From the NCBI GenBank assembly GCA_022841375.1, contig JALHRQ010000001.1, positions 362,892 to 426,891 of the forward strand: a stretch of 64,000 nt of DNA, given 5' to 3'. This DNA comes from Burkholderiales bacterium. GTDB lineage: Bacteria; Pseudomonadota; Gammaproteobacteria; Burkholderiales; SG8-41. The first letter of the stretch is position 1. The number at the start of each line of letters is the position of its first letter. The translations under genes were made by a program, and so were the position numbers. The notes beneath the pieces are model-generated. The model had not been told where the DNA came from. It ran no database searches and saw only the letters and a program-made list of their open reading frames with translations. Below, one piece after another: positions 45,269-57,603 of the stretch.

Positions 45269-45909
45269 CGGGGGCGCACGGCTTCGATTTTCATCGCCGC
45301 AGCGATGATCGGCCTCGCCCAATCCGGCGCTTGTGGCAAAACCCGCGGATTCAATATCCGGTTTTCCTGCATGTGCAATACCAGCGCCGGCACCGGCATC
45401 TTGCCTGCAGCGGGATCGGCCTCGGCACTGTTGTCGTAAACCCGCAGCGAGGTAAGCACGGGCAGAAGCGATATCAGGTTGATCCGGCTATGTTCGAATC
45501 GCCGGAGTATGGCCTCCTCAGGAATGTCATGACCGCCGCGCGCTACACGTGCCCGTACCCGGGCGATATGCAGTTCCGGGGTCGTGAGCCCCGTATACCA
45601 GACATGTACTTCGATGCCTTGCCCTGCGGCATCGATCAACAGCTTCGGAATGGTGTATGCGCCCAGCGTGGTTTCAAAAGTAAAGTCGAGACGCTGAGCG
45701 ATAGCCTGCTCCAGCATTTCACGGCCTCGATGCCAGGCGGCGCTGTTGGCCTGGATTTGGGTCAGACCCGGATTTGCGAGCTTCAAATCGCGCGCAGCTT
45801 CATCCGGGTTGTAATAGAAGCCGCCACCGCTACGGAGCGTCGCACCCGCGACACTGCTCCTGCCCGCACCATTGACACCAGCCAGCACATTGATGCGCGG
45901 CACACTCAT
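45265..45909 (-). CDS. Zeta toxin-like P-loop kinase with Walker A Lys replaced by Arg
   Basis: The 214-residue protein resembles zeta/UDP-GlcNAc-kinase-like proteins: INVLAGVNGAGRSSVAG (Walker A), YYNPDEAARDL, DFTFETTLGA and RVRARVARGGHDIPEEAILRRF (lid with arginines). In the P loop the expected GAGKSS reads GAGRSS, with Arg17 where the catalytic Lys belongs; AGG is one transition from the Lys codon AAG. Activity may therefore be weakened or lost. It lies 17 bp downstream of a Phd-like antitoxin and probably forms a toxin-antitoxin pair with it. Confidence 0.82.
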   Translation of the reverse strand: MSVPRINVLAGVNGAGRSSVAGATLRSGGGFYYNPDEAARDLKLANPGLTQIQANSAAWHRGREMLEQAIAQRLDFTFETTLGAYTIPKLLIDAAGQGIEVHVWYTGLTTPELHIARVRARVARGGHDIPEEAILRRFEHSRINLISLLPVLTSLRVYDNSAEADPAAGKMPVPALVLHMQENRILNPRVLPQAPDWARPIIAAAMKIEAVRPR

Positions 45910-45926
45910 CGTTCAGCGTTGCCGAT

Positions 45927-46277
45927 TCAGCGCTGCTTGCGTGCGGCTTTTACCGCTGCGCGCCCCATTTCTTCAGGAGTCGCTTTAAAAGCATCCACTA
46001 CGGCCTTGCGCGCCGCCGGCGTCTGCATGCGTGCCAACAGCACATCGTATTCAGCGGCAAGATCATTCAGTACCGGCGCACGATCTTTGGTCAGCGCAAC
46101 GAATTCTTCATAGCCCATCAACACGGCCTTGGGCGTTTCGTGCCGGGTGATGGCGACAACGCCGCCACGCATCACCTGCTCCAGCACAGCAGCCAGTCCG
46201 TTCTTGAGTTGGGTCGCAGCAACGGCTGGAACATCAACGAGTTCGCCATGGCTATTGCGGTAAGTCAGTGTCGACAT
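45927..46277 (-). CDS. Phd/YefM-like antitoxin
   Basis: The 116-residue protein from ATG 46277 (GGGGG upstream) has a Phd/YefM-type start: VPAVAATQLKNGLAAVLEQVMRGGVVAITRHETPKAVLMGYEEFVAL. The rest is a helical tail rich in Arg and Lys (AARKAVVDAFKATPEEMGRAAVKAARKQR), long enough to wrap a partner. It precedes the zeta-like gene by 17 bp. An inverted repeat lies 40-60 bp upstream of the start, fitting autorepression by the Phd fold. Confidence 0.85.
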   Translation of the reverse strand: MSTLTYRNSHGELVDVPAVAATQLKNGLAAVLEQVMRGGVVAITRHETPKAVLMGYEEFVALTKDRAPVLNDLAAEYDVLLARMQTPAARKAVVDAFKATPEEMGRAAVKAARKQR

Positions 46278-46316
46278 GGAATACCCCCGAATGGATGTTT
46301 TGTACATTATAGCCAA

Positions 46317-46336
46317 AATAGCCTTTTGCGGCTATT
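46317..46336. promoter_or_regulatory. Inverted repeat upstream of the Phd-zeta pair
   Basis: AATAGCC-N6-GGCTATT is a perfect 7-bp inversion, and another ATAGCC lies just to the left (TTATAGCC). The segment is A+T-rich and 40-60 bp upstream of the antitoxin start, so it could be its operator and overlap the promoter. Confidence 0.5.
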
Positions 46337-46396
46337 TGCCATGTCCAAACAACATCGATCAAGGACAGGTGTATTTATTTGATTTTATTGATGTTT

Positions 46397-47236
46397 TCAG
46401 AATCCGTAGAGCCGGGCCGGATTGCTGACGAGGATTTCCTGGCGTACCGCTTCGCTCCCCGCCCACTCCGCCAGCAAATCCAGCAGGCTGGCGTCATCGG
46501 GGAAATTGCTTTTCAGCGATGGATGCGGCCAGTTGGTGGCGTAGAGCATGCGCTCGGGTGCAGCGCGGATGAGCTGTTGCGCCAGTGCACCGGCGTCTTC
46601 ATACCGCGGCGCGCCGGTTTTGGAGCCGTGATACGGCGCCGACAGTTTGACCCAGCAGCGGCCGCTGTCGACCAGGCTGAACATCGCCTGCAGATTCGGT
46701 TCGTCTGCCGCCACCGGCTGCATGAAGCGGCCGATGTGATCGATGACGATGTCGCAGGGCAGCGCCTTGAGCATGGCGTGGTGGCCGGCGAGTTCGCGGC
46801 AATCCATCTGCAACTGCACATGCCAGCCGTGCGGCGCCACGCGTGCGGCCATTTCATTCAGGGTAGTCCAGCTGACACCACCGTAAGGCAGCAGGTGATA
46901 ACGGATGCCGCGGATGCCGGCGGCGGTGAGGCGCTCGATTTCGGCATCGCTGTCTTCGGGCAGAACGATGGCGACACCACGGGTCTGGTGCTTATCGTCA
47001 GAGAGCGCTTTCATGGCTTCGAGCGTGCAGCGGTTGTCGTTGCCGTAGGCCGCGGGTTGCACAATCACCGTGCGCGTGAAACCGAGGCGCGCGCGCAGCT
47101 TGCGGTATTCGGCGGTATTGCCGGGCATCGACGGCAGATTGGTGCCGGGGCGCTGGACATAACCCGGCTCAAAAATGTGCATGTGTGTGTCACAGGCACC
47201 GGCAGGGGTGGGCAATCGGGGTTTGGTGTCAGTCAT
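46397..47236 (-). CDS. Amidohydrolase-family TIM-barrel hydrolase (LigI/COG3618-like)
   Basis: The 279-residue protein starts with the metal-binding CDTHMHIFEP (HxH) at about 15-24, has RGIRYHLLPYGG, HVQLQMDCRELAGH, DIVIDHIGRF (His after the sixth strand) and MLYATNWPHPSL (the final Asp of the metal centre is Asn here). This is the layout of 2-pyrone-4,6-dicarboxylate lactonase-like enzymes, which often need no metal. It probably opens a lactone of a dicarboxylic acid. It follows a 3-hydroxyisobutyrate-dehydrogenase-like gene by 22 bp. Confidence 0.88.
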   Translation of the reverse strand: MTDTKPRLPTPAGACDTHMHIFEPGYVQRPGTNLPSMPGNTAEYRKLRARLGFTRTVIVQPAAYGNDNRCTLEAMKALSDDKHQTRGVAIVLPEDSDAEIERLTAAGIRGIRYHLLPYGGVSWTTLNEMAARVAPHGWHVQLQMDCRELAGHHAMLKALPCDIVIDHIGRFMQPVAADEPNLQAMFSLVDSGRCWVKLSAPYHGSKTGAPRYEDAGALAQQLIRAAPERMLYATNWPHPSLKSNFPDDASLLDLLAEWAGSEAVRQEILVSNPARLYGF

Positions 47237-47258
47237 CAGCTATTCAGAACGGAATGGA

Positions 47259-48122
47259 TCAGAGCGAGGGGTCGTTGTGTCCGGTGGCTTTGCCGGAATC
47301 GGCGACCTGTGACACGTGGGCACCCACCGGCAGCGGGACGCCGAGTTTTTGCGCCATCTCGAGCACCAGATGCAGGTCCTTGCGCATATTGGGCAGCGGC
47401 TCATCGGCATCCCGGGCGGCCAGCATGCCTTTCCAGCGCGGACCGAGTTCATGCCAGATCTGCAGCACCGAACTGTTGGCGAGGCCCTGCTTCAATACGA
47501 GTTTCATCACCTCCGGCGCAACACCACCCGCCTCGCCCAGCGCCAGCCCTTCGAGCAGCGCCATCACGTTGGTACTGAATACCAGTTGGTGCGCCAGTTT
47601 GGCGACCTGACCGGTGCCGACATCGCCGGTGTGGGTGACGTTGTCGGCAAACACTTTCAGCACCGGCATCGCCGATGCGAGCAATTGCGCATCGCCGCCG
47701 ACCATCAGGCTGAGCATGCCCTCGCGTGCGGCTAGAATGCCGCCGGAAATCGGGATGTCGAGGGTATGACCGCCCTTTGCCGCGATCAACTTTGCGATGT
47801 TGATCACCGGACCCGGGCCGAGCGTGCTGCCGGTGGCGAAGATCGCGTCGGGACGCAACGTTTCCAGAATACCGCCGGGGCCGGAGACGATGGCGTCGGT
47901 CTGCGCGGCATCCGACACCAGGCTGATGATCAGATCGCTGACCCGCGCAACATCGGCGGGTGAACTGCAGGGATTGGCGCCGAGTGCCGCGAGTTCGCGC
48001 ACCGGATCAAAACGCACGTCATAGACAGCGGTGGTGCAGCCGGCGGCAATCAGTCTGCGGGATATCGGCAGACCCAACGCACCCAGACCGATGACGCCGA
48101 CTTTGGCCTGAAGACGCGCCAC
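47259..48122 (-). CDS. NAD(P)-dependent beta-hydroxyacid dehydrogenase (3-hydroxyisobutyrate dehydrogenase family)
   Basis: The 287-residue protein has GVIGLGALGLPISRRLIAAG at its N-terminus (GxGxxG), the substrate-binding DIPISGGILAAREGMLSLMVGG and the catalytic Lys in VAKLAHQLVFSTN. The family oxidises beta-hydroxy acids or reduces the matching semialdehydes. The start is GTG, directly abutting the TAA of the upstream Bug gene, so translation is coupled. The normal AGxxxMG second motif and the helical C-terminal domain are intact. Confidence 0.92.
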   Translation of the reverse strand: MARLQAKVGVIGLGALGLPISRRLIAAGCTTAVYDVRFDPVRELAALGANPCSSPADVARVSDLIISLVSDAAQTDAIVSGPGGILETLRPDAIFATGSTLGPGPVINIAKLIAAKGGHTLDIPISGGILAAREGMLSLMVGGDAQLLASAMPVLKVFADNVTHTGDVGTGQVAKLAHQLVFSTNVMALLEGLALGEAGGVAPEVMKLVLKQGLANSSVLQIWHELGPRWKGMLAARDADEPLPNMRKDLHLVLEMAQKLGVPLPVGAHVSQVADSGKATGHNDPSL

Positions 48123-49088
48123 TTATTGCGCCTTGATGCCGGCGTCCTTGATCACCTTGGTATAGCGGGCAATCTCGGTACGCAGGTAATCGCGGAACTG
48201 CTCCGGCGAGTTGAGCACGAGGTCGACGCCCATGCCGGTGAGCTTGTCCTTGGTTGCGGGCGTATTGAACATGCGCGCGGTGTCGCGCTGAATGCGCGCA
48301 ACCAGTTCCGGTGGCATGTTGGCAGGCCCGAGCAGACCGAACCAGGTGGCAATGGCGTAATCCTTGAAACCGGCTTCAGCGACGGTGGGAATATCCGGCG
48401 CCAGCGGCGAACGCGTGCTCCAGGTGTTGGCGATACCGCGCAGGCGGCCGCTCTGCACATGCGGAATCGCTACCGGCAGGTTGCCGAACATGATCGGAAT
48501 CTGCCCGCCGACGGTGTCGGCGAGCGCAGGGTTTTCACCTTTGTACGGCACGTGGGTGATCTTGATACCCAGTTGTGAACTCATCAGCTCACCCGCCATG
48601 TGCGGCGAGGAACCGACGCCGCCCGAACCGAAGGTCAGCGGCTCTTTGCTTTTTTTGGCGAGGGCGAGGAATTCCTTGAAGTTTTTCACCGGGAATGATG
48701 GATGCACCACCATCAGCAGCGGCGTGTAACCGGTCAGCGTGATCGGTGTGAAGTCGCGCATGGTGTCGTACGGCGCCTTGCCATACAGCGCCGGCGCAAC
48801 CGCGAGGCTGGTCTGCGGCGTGATCATCAGCGTATGGCCGTCAGCGGGCGCCTTGGCGGTCATTTCCGCGGCAATCATGCCGCTGGCGCCGGGACGGTTT
48901 TCGACCAGCACGTTCTGTTTCCAGTCACCGGTCAGGCTTTGCGCCAGCACACGCGCGACGATGTCAGTGCTGCCGCCGGCACCGAAGCCGACGAGGATGC
49001 GCACCGGCTTGGATGGAAAAGCCTGCGCGGCCGCGCCTGCGGCAAACAAGGCGAGCACGGAACCAGTGATGAAGTTTTTTACATTCAT
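48123..49088 (-). CDS. Bug-family periplasmic solute receptor
   Basis: The 321-residue protein begins MNVKNFITGSVLALFAAGAAAQA (signal peptide) at ATG 49088, with GAGGAG upstream; the track start is 13 codons earlier. Motifs: FPSKPVRILVGFGAGGSTDIVAR, NVLVENRPGASGMIAAEMT, ADGHTLMI (PDGYT replaced by ADGHT) and THVPYKGENPALADTVGGQ. Its stop touches the GTG of the dehydrogenase gene, so receptor, dehydrogenase and LigI-like hydrolase form one operon. The 200-bp gap upstream (49089-49289) contains only a piece of the CGAAGGAAGTCACCTTGGGG repeat. Confidence 0.94.
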   Translation of the reverse strand: MNVKNFITGSVLALFAAGAAAQAFPSKPVRILVGFGAGGSTDIVARVLAQSLTGDWKQNVLVENRPGASGMIAAEMTAKAPADGHTLMITPQTSLAVAPALYGKAPYDTMRDFTPITLTGYTPLLMVVHPSFPVKNFKEFLALAKKSKEPLTFGSGGVGSSPHMAGELMSSQLGIKITHVPYKGENPALADTVGGQIPIMFGNLPVAIPHVQSGRLRGIANTWSTRSPLAPDIPTVAEAGFKDYAIATWFGLLGPANMPPELVARIQRDTARMFNTPATKDKLTGMGVDLVLNSPEQFRDYLRTEIARYTKVIKDAGIKAQ

Positions 49089-49289
49089 ATTGTTCTCCTC
49101 CTGAGCCGGGCATTGTGTGGAGGGCACCCTGAACTGTCAACGTGATTTGCAACTGCGAAACGCCATGCCCCGAACAGGATGCCATACGCCCGCAGCGCTA
49201 CGAAGGAAGTCACCTTGGGGGCAGCGCGGCCGGAGGTGAACGGTGTTGTTGGTAATTCTGCGTTCAGGCACACCCCTCCAACAGTAACC

Positions 49290-50207
49290 TCACACCGGAT
49301 CCCAACTAAATACATCCTGATTCCGCGCCAGCGGATAAAAATCCGGCTTGAAGGCCGGCATTGCGATCTCCGCTATTGCCCGCGGCGTCCAGCCTTCGCT
49401 GCGCTGCAGGCCGCGAATCGGCCGCGACTGACTCATCAGGAAAATTTCATTCATCCGCGTATAGAAAATCTGGCCGTTGACGTCTTTCGCCGCATCACTG
49501 GCGAGGAACACCGCCAGCGGCGCATTCTTGTCCGGTGTGACCATCTGCCGCTGCGCGACCCGCGCGGCCTTGTCCGGCGTATTGGAGGGAATGGAACCGG
49601 TCATGCGCGTCCACGCGGACGGTGCGATGCAGTTCGAGCGCACGTTGAAGCGCTGCATGTCGAGCGCAATGTGTTTGGACAGCATCACCATGCCGGCCTT
49701 GGCTGCGCCGTAGTTGGCCTGACCGACGTTGCCGGCAAGACCCGAATTAGAAATCATGTGCACAAAGCTGCCGCCGTCCTGGTTGCGGAAGTGCGTCGCT
49801 GCGGCGCGACTCATGTTGAAGGCGCCGTAGAGAATGACTTTGATCACCGAATCCCAGTCGTCGAAGGTCATTTTGTGGAAAATCACGTCGCGCAGGATGC
49901 CGGCGTTGTTGATCACGCTGTCGACGCGGCCGAAGGTGTCGACCGCGGTCTGCACAATGCGCTGCGCTGCATCGAAGTCGGCAACGCTGTCATAGCTGGC
50001 CACCGCTTCGCCGCCGTTTTTGCGGATCAGCTGCACCACTTCTTCCGCCGGCGTCTGATCGGCGCCCTCGCCGGCCAGTGAGGTGCCGATGTCGTTGACC
50101 ACGACTTTTGCGCCCTCTTTCGCCATCATCAGCGCGATCTCGCGGCCGATACCGCGGCCGGCACCCGTTACCACCACTACTTTGCCCGCAACAATGCCTT
50201 CACTCAT
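49290..50207 (-). CDS. Short-chain dehydrogenase/reductase
   Basis: The 305-residue protein has VVVVTGAGRGIGREIALMM (TGxxxGxG), VINNAGILRD (NNAG), and the Ser-Tyr-Lys set in MISNSGLAGNVGQANYGAAKAGM. I use ATG 50207 (GGAG upstream), giving MSEGIVAGKVVVVTG. After the SDR core (about 250) there is an additional tail of about 50 residues (RSEGWTPRAIAEIAMPAFKPDFYPL). This resembles the SDR domains of hydroxyacyl-CoA dehydrogenases. A terminator separates it from the upstream Bug gene, so it has its own promoter or depends on read-through. Confidence 0.92.
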   Translation of the reverse strand: MSEGIVAGKVVVVTGAGRGIGREIALMMAKEGAKVVVNDIGTSLAGEGADQTPAEEVVQLIRKNGGEAVASYDSVADFDAAQRIVQTAVDTFGRVDSVINNAGILRDVIFHKMTFDDWDSVIKVILYGAFNMSRAAATHFRNQDGGSFVHMISNSGLAGNVGQANYGAAKAGMVMLSKHIALDMQRFNVRSNCIAPSAWTRMTGSIPSNTPDKAARVAQRQMVTPDKNAPLAVFLASDAAKDVNGQIFYTRMNEIFLMSQSRPIRGLQRSEGWTPRAIAEIAMPAFKPDFYPLARNQDVFSWDPV

Positions 50208-50219
50208 GTTCAGTCTCCG

Positions 50220-50257
50220 TAAAAAAACAATGCCGCGCAACAAACGCTGCGCGGCAT
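50220..50257 (-). terminator. Rho-independent terminator of the Bug gene at 50281
   Basis: Read on the minus strand: ATGCCGCGCA-N8-TGCGCGGCAT (10-bp perfect stem) followed by TGTTTTTTT. It lies 24 bp after the Bug stop codon. Confidence 0.85.
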
Positions 50258-50280
50258 GAATGTATTGCTGCTCAATAAAA

Positions 50281-51273
50281 TCAGAAGTGCAGTTCGAGCT
50301 TTGCCGCCTTGGCAAGCTTGCGCCACTTGTCCACTTCAGCGCGGATCGTCGCCGTGTAAGCCTCGGGCGTCGAGCCCACCGGGGTGGAACCGTCGGCGTT
50401 GAGCTTCTTGACCACTTCCGGATCCTTCAGCGCGGTGACGATGCCGGCGTTGATCTTGTTGATGATGGGCTTCGGAATCTTCGCGCTGCCGATGATGCCG
50501 TACATCTGATCGACGCTGTAACCCGGAACGCCGCTTTCCGACACCGTCGGGATGTCCGGTACCGCCGGTGAACGTTTGCTCGCGGTGATCGCAATCACGC
50601 GCAGGCGGTTGGTCTGCATGTGCGGGCGCACGCCGAACAGCGTGCCGAATCCCACCTGCACTTCACCGCTGAGGTTGGCGACCACACCCGCAGCCGTGCC
50701 CTTGAACGGCACATGGGTCATCTTGGTCTTCGCCATGTAGTCGAACAGTTCGCCGGCCAGATGCTGCAGGCCGCCGGTGCCCGACGAGCTGTAGTTCAGT
50801 TTGCCCGGATTGGCCTTGGCATAAGCGACCAGTTCGTTGATGTTCTTGGCCGGCACCGTCGGGTTGAGGTAAACCGCATAGAACAGCGAAGTTGCCTGCG
50901 AGATGCCCTGTAGATCCTTGGTCAGGTCGTAGGGCAGATTGGGATTGGTCGCCGAATTGACGTGCATCGACGCGGAAATCAAGCAAATCGTATAACCGTC
51001 CGGTGCGGCTTTTGCGGTGAGATCAACCCCGATCGCGCCGGCAGCACCGGTGCGGTTGTCGACCACCACCTGCTGATTCCATTGGTCGCTCAGGTGTTTG
51101 GCGATCATCCGCGCCGTGGTGTCGGTGCCGGCACCCGGCGTGAAGGGCCCGATCAGGCGTACTGGCTTGGTCGGATATTCCTTGACCGCATCGGCGGCCC
51201 AGCCGAAGGATGCAGTCGCGGCCAGCACCGCAACGGTCACTGCACCGGCGGCGCGTTTGAAATTCAATGACAT
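50281..51273 (-). CDS. Bug-family periplasmic solute receptor
   Basis: The 330-residue protein has a signal peptide (RAAGAVTVAVLAATASFGWAADA) and YPTKPVRLIGPFTPGAGTDTTAR, QQVVVDNRTGAAGAIGVDLT, PDGYTICLIS and THVPFKGTAAGVVANLSGE. The GPFTPGAGTDT form departs from the usual PFxPGGxxD. GAGGAG lies before the ATG. A rho-independent terminator follows at once, so it is a one-gene unit or the last gene of one. The 210-bp region upstream shows no feature. Confidence 0.93.
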   Translation of the reverse strand: MSLNFKRAAGAVTVAVLAATASFGWAADAVKEYPTKPVRLIGPFTPGAGTDTTARMIAKHLSDQWNQQVVVDNRTGAAGAIGVDLTAKAAPDGYTICLISASMHVNSATNPNLPYDLTKDLQGISQATSLFYAVYLNPTVPAKNINELVAYAKANPGKLNYSSSGTGGLQHLAGELFDYMAKTKMTHVPFKGTAAGVVANLSGEVQVGFGTLFGVRPHMQTNRLRVIAITASKRSPAVPDIPTVSESGVPGYSVDQMYGIIGSAKIPKPIINKINAGIVTALKDPEVVKKLNADGSTPVGSTPEAYTATIRAEVDKWRKLAKAAKLELHF

Positions 51274-51483
51274 GGTTGTTTCTCCTCTTGGAAATGACCG
51301 TCGGCGGGCAGCAGATCGTTGGCCTGCTGTTGCCTTGCCGAACGGGAAAACAGATAAAACGGGTAAATGTGAATCGCTGAGTAGACCGTCATTTTAACCC
51401 AGCGCCGTGTTGCAGTGGCGCGCATGCCGGCGCTGCTTGTTTACAGTCCATCCTCTGTTGCGCAAAACGGCAGAACTGCAAGG

Positions 51484-52707
51484 CTAACGACGATCGTTAC
51501 GGGCGGCGATACCGTCCTGCCAGGAATAGGACACCTGTTCGCCGGGTCCAAAGGGAATCTCGATCGCACTGCCGGGCGGATACTCCTTGCTGTGCTGCTC
51601 GAGCAGGCGCAGGCGTTGTGCCTCGCGCTGATGGACCAGACCCAGAGGATCGGCGTATCCGAGTTCGCGCGCCGCATGCAGCGGCCAATTCGGGTTGTCC
51701 ATCAAGCCGCGCGCCAGTGCAATCAGATCGGCATTGCCATCGCGCAGGATGGCTTCGGCGTGATGCGCATCGGCGATCATGCCGACAGCAACGGTGGGCA
51801 TACCGGTCCTGCGCCGGATCTCCCGCGCATACCCCGCCTGGAAACCCGGCACGCGGGGCACCCCGGGCATCGGACCATCTCCGCCGACACCGCCGGACGA
51901 ACAGTCGACCACATCCACGCCGCGCTGCTGCAGTTCGCGGGTCAATGCGAGGGTCTCCTCGATACCCCAGACGCCACCGGCCCCCTCGACAGCCGAGGTG
52001 CGGAAAAACAGCGGCTTGTCCTGCGGCCAGACGGCACGCACCGCCTCGACCACTTCCAGCGCATAACGCATGCGGCCTTCAAGGCCGCCGCCGTAGCCGT
52101 CGCTGCGCAGATTCGATAGCGGCGACAGGAACTGATGAATCAGGTAACCGTGGGCGCCGTGAATTTCGCAAATGTCATAACCGGCGTCGATGGATCGTTG
52201 CGCAGCCTCGCGCCAGGCGACGAGCGTTGCACGAATATCGCTTTCGTCCATCTCGCGCGGAATCGCACCGCCCGGGGTCGGCGGCAACGGACTCGGCGAG
52301 ATGCCCTGCCAGGGACGCTCGGCTTCGCTCAGCAGCGCGCGATCCTTCAGCGGACCATGCTGGGATGCGCGACGGCCGCAATGCCCCAACTGGATCGCCG
52401 GCACGGCGCCGAGGGATTTGATGAAGTCCGTGATGCGGCGATACGACGCGATGTGGCTGTCTTTATAAATACCGGCGCAATGATGCGTCTTGCGGCCACG
52501 CGCTTCGACCGCGCTTTCTTCACCGAAGACGATGCCGCATCCGCCCATCGCAAAACGGCCGAAATTGACCAGTTGCCATTCCTCAGGGCCGCCGTCGTCG
52601 GACGCGTACTGGCACATCGGCGAACTGACGATACGGTTGCGGGCCACCACCGAACGCAGCTTGATCGGCGTGAACAGCAGTGGTACTTCACGGGATTCGT
52701 TGTTCAT
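51484..52707 (-). CDS. Old Yellow Enzyme-family NADH:flavin oxidoreductase (YqjM-like)
   Basis: The 407-residue TIM-barrel protein has LFTPIKLRSVVARNRIVSSPMCQYAS at the start (Cys in the YqjM-type active site), PAIQLGHCGRRAS with the His region, EIHGAHGYLIHQFLSPLSNLRSDGYGG (family signature), VVDCSSGG and ADLIALARGLMDNP for FMN-phosphate binding. It reduces activated C=C bonds with NAD(P)H. The HCGR motif (usual HAGR) has Cys for Ala. It stands alone between a Bug gene and the hrpA region. Confidence 0.93.
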   Translation of the reverse strand: MNNESREVPLLFTPIKLRSVVARNRIVSSPMCQYASDDGGPEEWQLVNFGRFAMGGCGIVFGEESAVEARGRKTHHCAGIYKDSHIASYRRITDFIKSLGAVPAIQLGHCGRRASQHGPLKDRALLSEAERPWQGISPSPLPPTPGGAIPREMDESDIRATLVAWREAAQRSIDAGYDICEIHGAHGYLIHQFLSPLSNLRSDGYGGGLEGRMRYALEVVEAVRAVWPQDKPLFFRTSAVEGAGGVWGIEETLALTRELQQRGVDVVDCSSGGVGGDGPMPGVPRVPGFQAGYAREIRRRTGMPTVAVGMIADAHHAEAILRDGNADLIALARGLMDNPNWPLHAARELGYADPLGLVHQREAQRLRLLEQHSKEYPPGSAIEIPFGPGEQVSYSWQDGIAARNDRR

Positions 52708-52801
52708 TTTCTGGAGTGATTAACAGTAGCAATTCCGCAGTGTAATCGAATGAAGTCGAGCTGCCTTGCCGGAGACCAAGTCGTGAATTCCGATACCTGG
52801 T

Positions 52802-52889
52802 CCGTCACCCTGGCGGAAGCCGGGGTCCAGGCCGGGCTCGGCAATGACAGCAGTGTTTACCTGGATTCCGGCTTCCGCCGGAATGACGG
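52802..52889. repeat. Dispersed palindromic repeat (GGAATGACGG family)
   Basis: Left end CCGTCACCCTGGCGGAAGCCGGGGTCCAG (diverged), right end CTGGATTCCGGCTTCCGCCGGAATGACGG. It lies 13 bp beyond the stop of hrpA and upstream of the OYE gene start. Confidence 0.75.
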
Positions 52890-52901
52890 ACATCGGGGTC
52901 G

Positions 52902-56723
<3,822 letters not shown>

Positions 56724-56743
56724 GATCTAGGACAATCTTCCAG

Positions 56744-56830
56744 CCGTCATTCCGGCGAACGCCGGAATCCAGTGCAACGCGGCAATACCCCATGGATTCC
56801 GGCTCGCGCTGCGCTTGGCCGGAATGACGG
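56744..56830. repeat. Dispersed palindromic repeat (GGAATGACGG family)
   Basis: CGTCATTCCGGCGAACGCCGGAATCCAG at the left and GGCCGGAATGACGG at the right, with GGATTCCGGCTCGCG inside. It lies just upstream of hrpA and probably separates it from the PEBP gene terminator. Confidence 0.8.
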
Positions 56831-56880
56831 ATTTGATGATATTCAATTCAAAGAAAAGTTGAATGACTCTTCGTTCAAAA

Positions 56881-56907
56881 CAAAAAAGGCCGGCGGTCAC
56901 CGGCCTT
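56881..56907 (-). terminator. Rho-independent terminator of the PEBP gene
   Basis: On the minus strand: AAGGCCGG-N6-CCGGCCTT (8-bp stem), then TTTTTTG. It lies 20 bp after the PEBP stop. Confidence 0.85.
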
Positions 56908-56926
56908 GACGGGGTGCTGCAACCGT

Positions 56927-57556
56927 TCAAAGTTTTACCTTCGGATTCAGCGTATAGAGCCCGGTGAGTTTGGCTTCACCGAGCACATGGCCGGCGATCG
57001 CCTTGCGCACGTCGGCGCCGCCAAATTTGCCATCCACCGGACACTGCACCACATCCAGCGCATAAAGCGTGAATACGTAATGATGTTTGATGCTGTCGTT
57101 CCACGGCGGGCACGGTCCGTCGTAGCCGAAGTAGTCACCCTTCATGTCGTTATCCCCGGCGAACCATCCGGTGTAGTCGTTGATGCCCTGGCGTGTGCCG
57201 CGCAAACTGGCGGGGCCGGCCTTGCCGCGGGTGGTGACGGCATTGGAGAACTCGCCCGCGGCAATCGGGCCGTACTGCGGATCGAGGTCGACCAATACCC
57301 AGTGGAAAAAATCCACTCGCGGCAGCGCTGCCGGTATCTCGCGCCCTTCCTGGTTGACGTCGTCGGGTTTCGACGGCACGTCGACATCGTGGCAGATCAG
57401 CACCAGCGATTCTGTGCCGGCGGGGAGATCGCGCCATGCCAGCTGTGGATTACGGTTGGCGCCCAGTGTGCAGTGGGTCCTGGCATCGGGGGCGCAGAAA
57501 GCGAATTCGGCGGGGATCGGCTGACCGTCGCCGAAACTGGTGCTGGTGAGTTTCAT
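56927..57556 (-). CDS. PEBP / YbhB-YbcL family protein (Raf kinase inhibitor-like)
   Basis: The 209-residue protein matches bacterial PEBP proteins: NPQLAWRDLPAGTESLVLICHDVDVP near residues 36-61 (binding-pocket D and P), FHWVLVDLD, and the anion-pocket segment YFGYDGPCPPWNDSIKHHYVFTLYALD. It binds small anionic or lipid-like ligands in the cytoplasm; the biological role of the bacterial members is not settled. No signal peptide. Followed by a strong terminator and separated by 47 bp from the next upstream gene. Confidence 0.93.
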   Translation of the reverse strand: MKLTSTSFGDGQPIPAEFAFCAPDARTHCTLGANRNPQLAWRDLPAGTESLVLICHDVDVPSKPDDVNQEGREIPAALPRVDFFHWVLVDLDPQYGPIAAGEFSNAVTTRGKAGPASLRGTRQGINDYTGWFAGDNDMKGDYFGYDGPCPPWNDSIKHHYVFTLYALDVVQCPVDGKFGGADVRKAIAGHVLGEAKLTGLYTLNPKVKL

Positions 57557-57603
57557 GGGTAAATCTCCTTCGGGGGATGCTGCGGATTATAACAATGCGC
57601 TCA

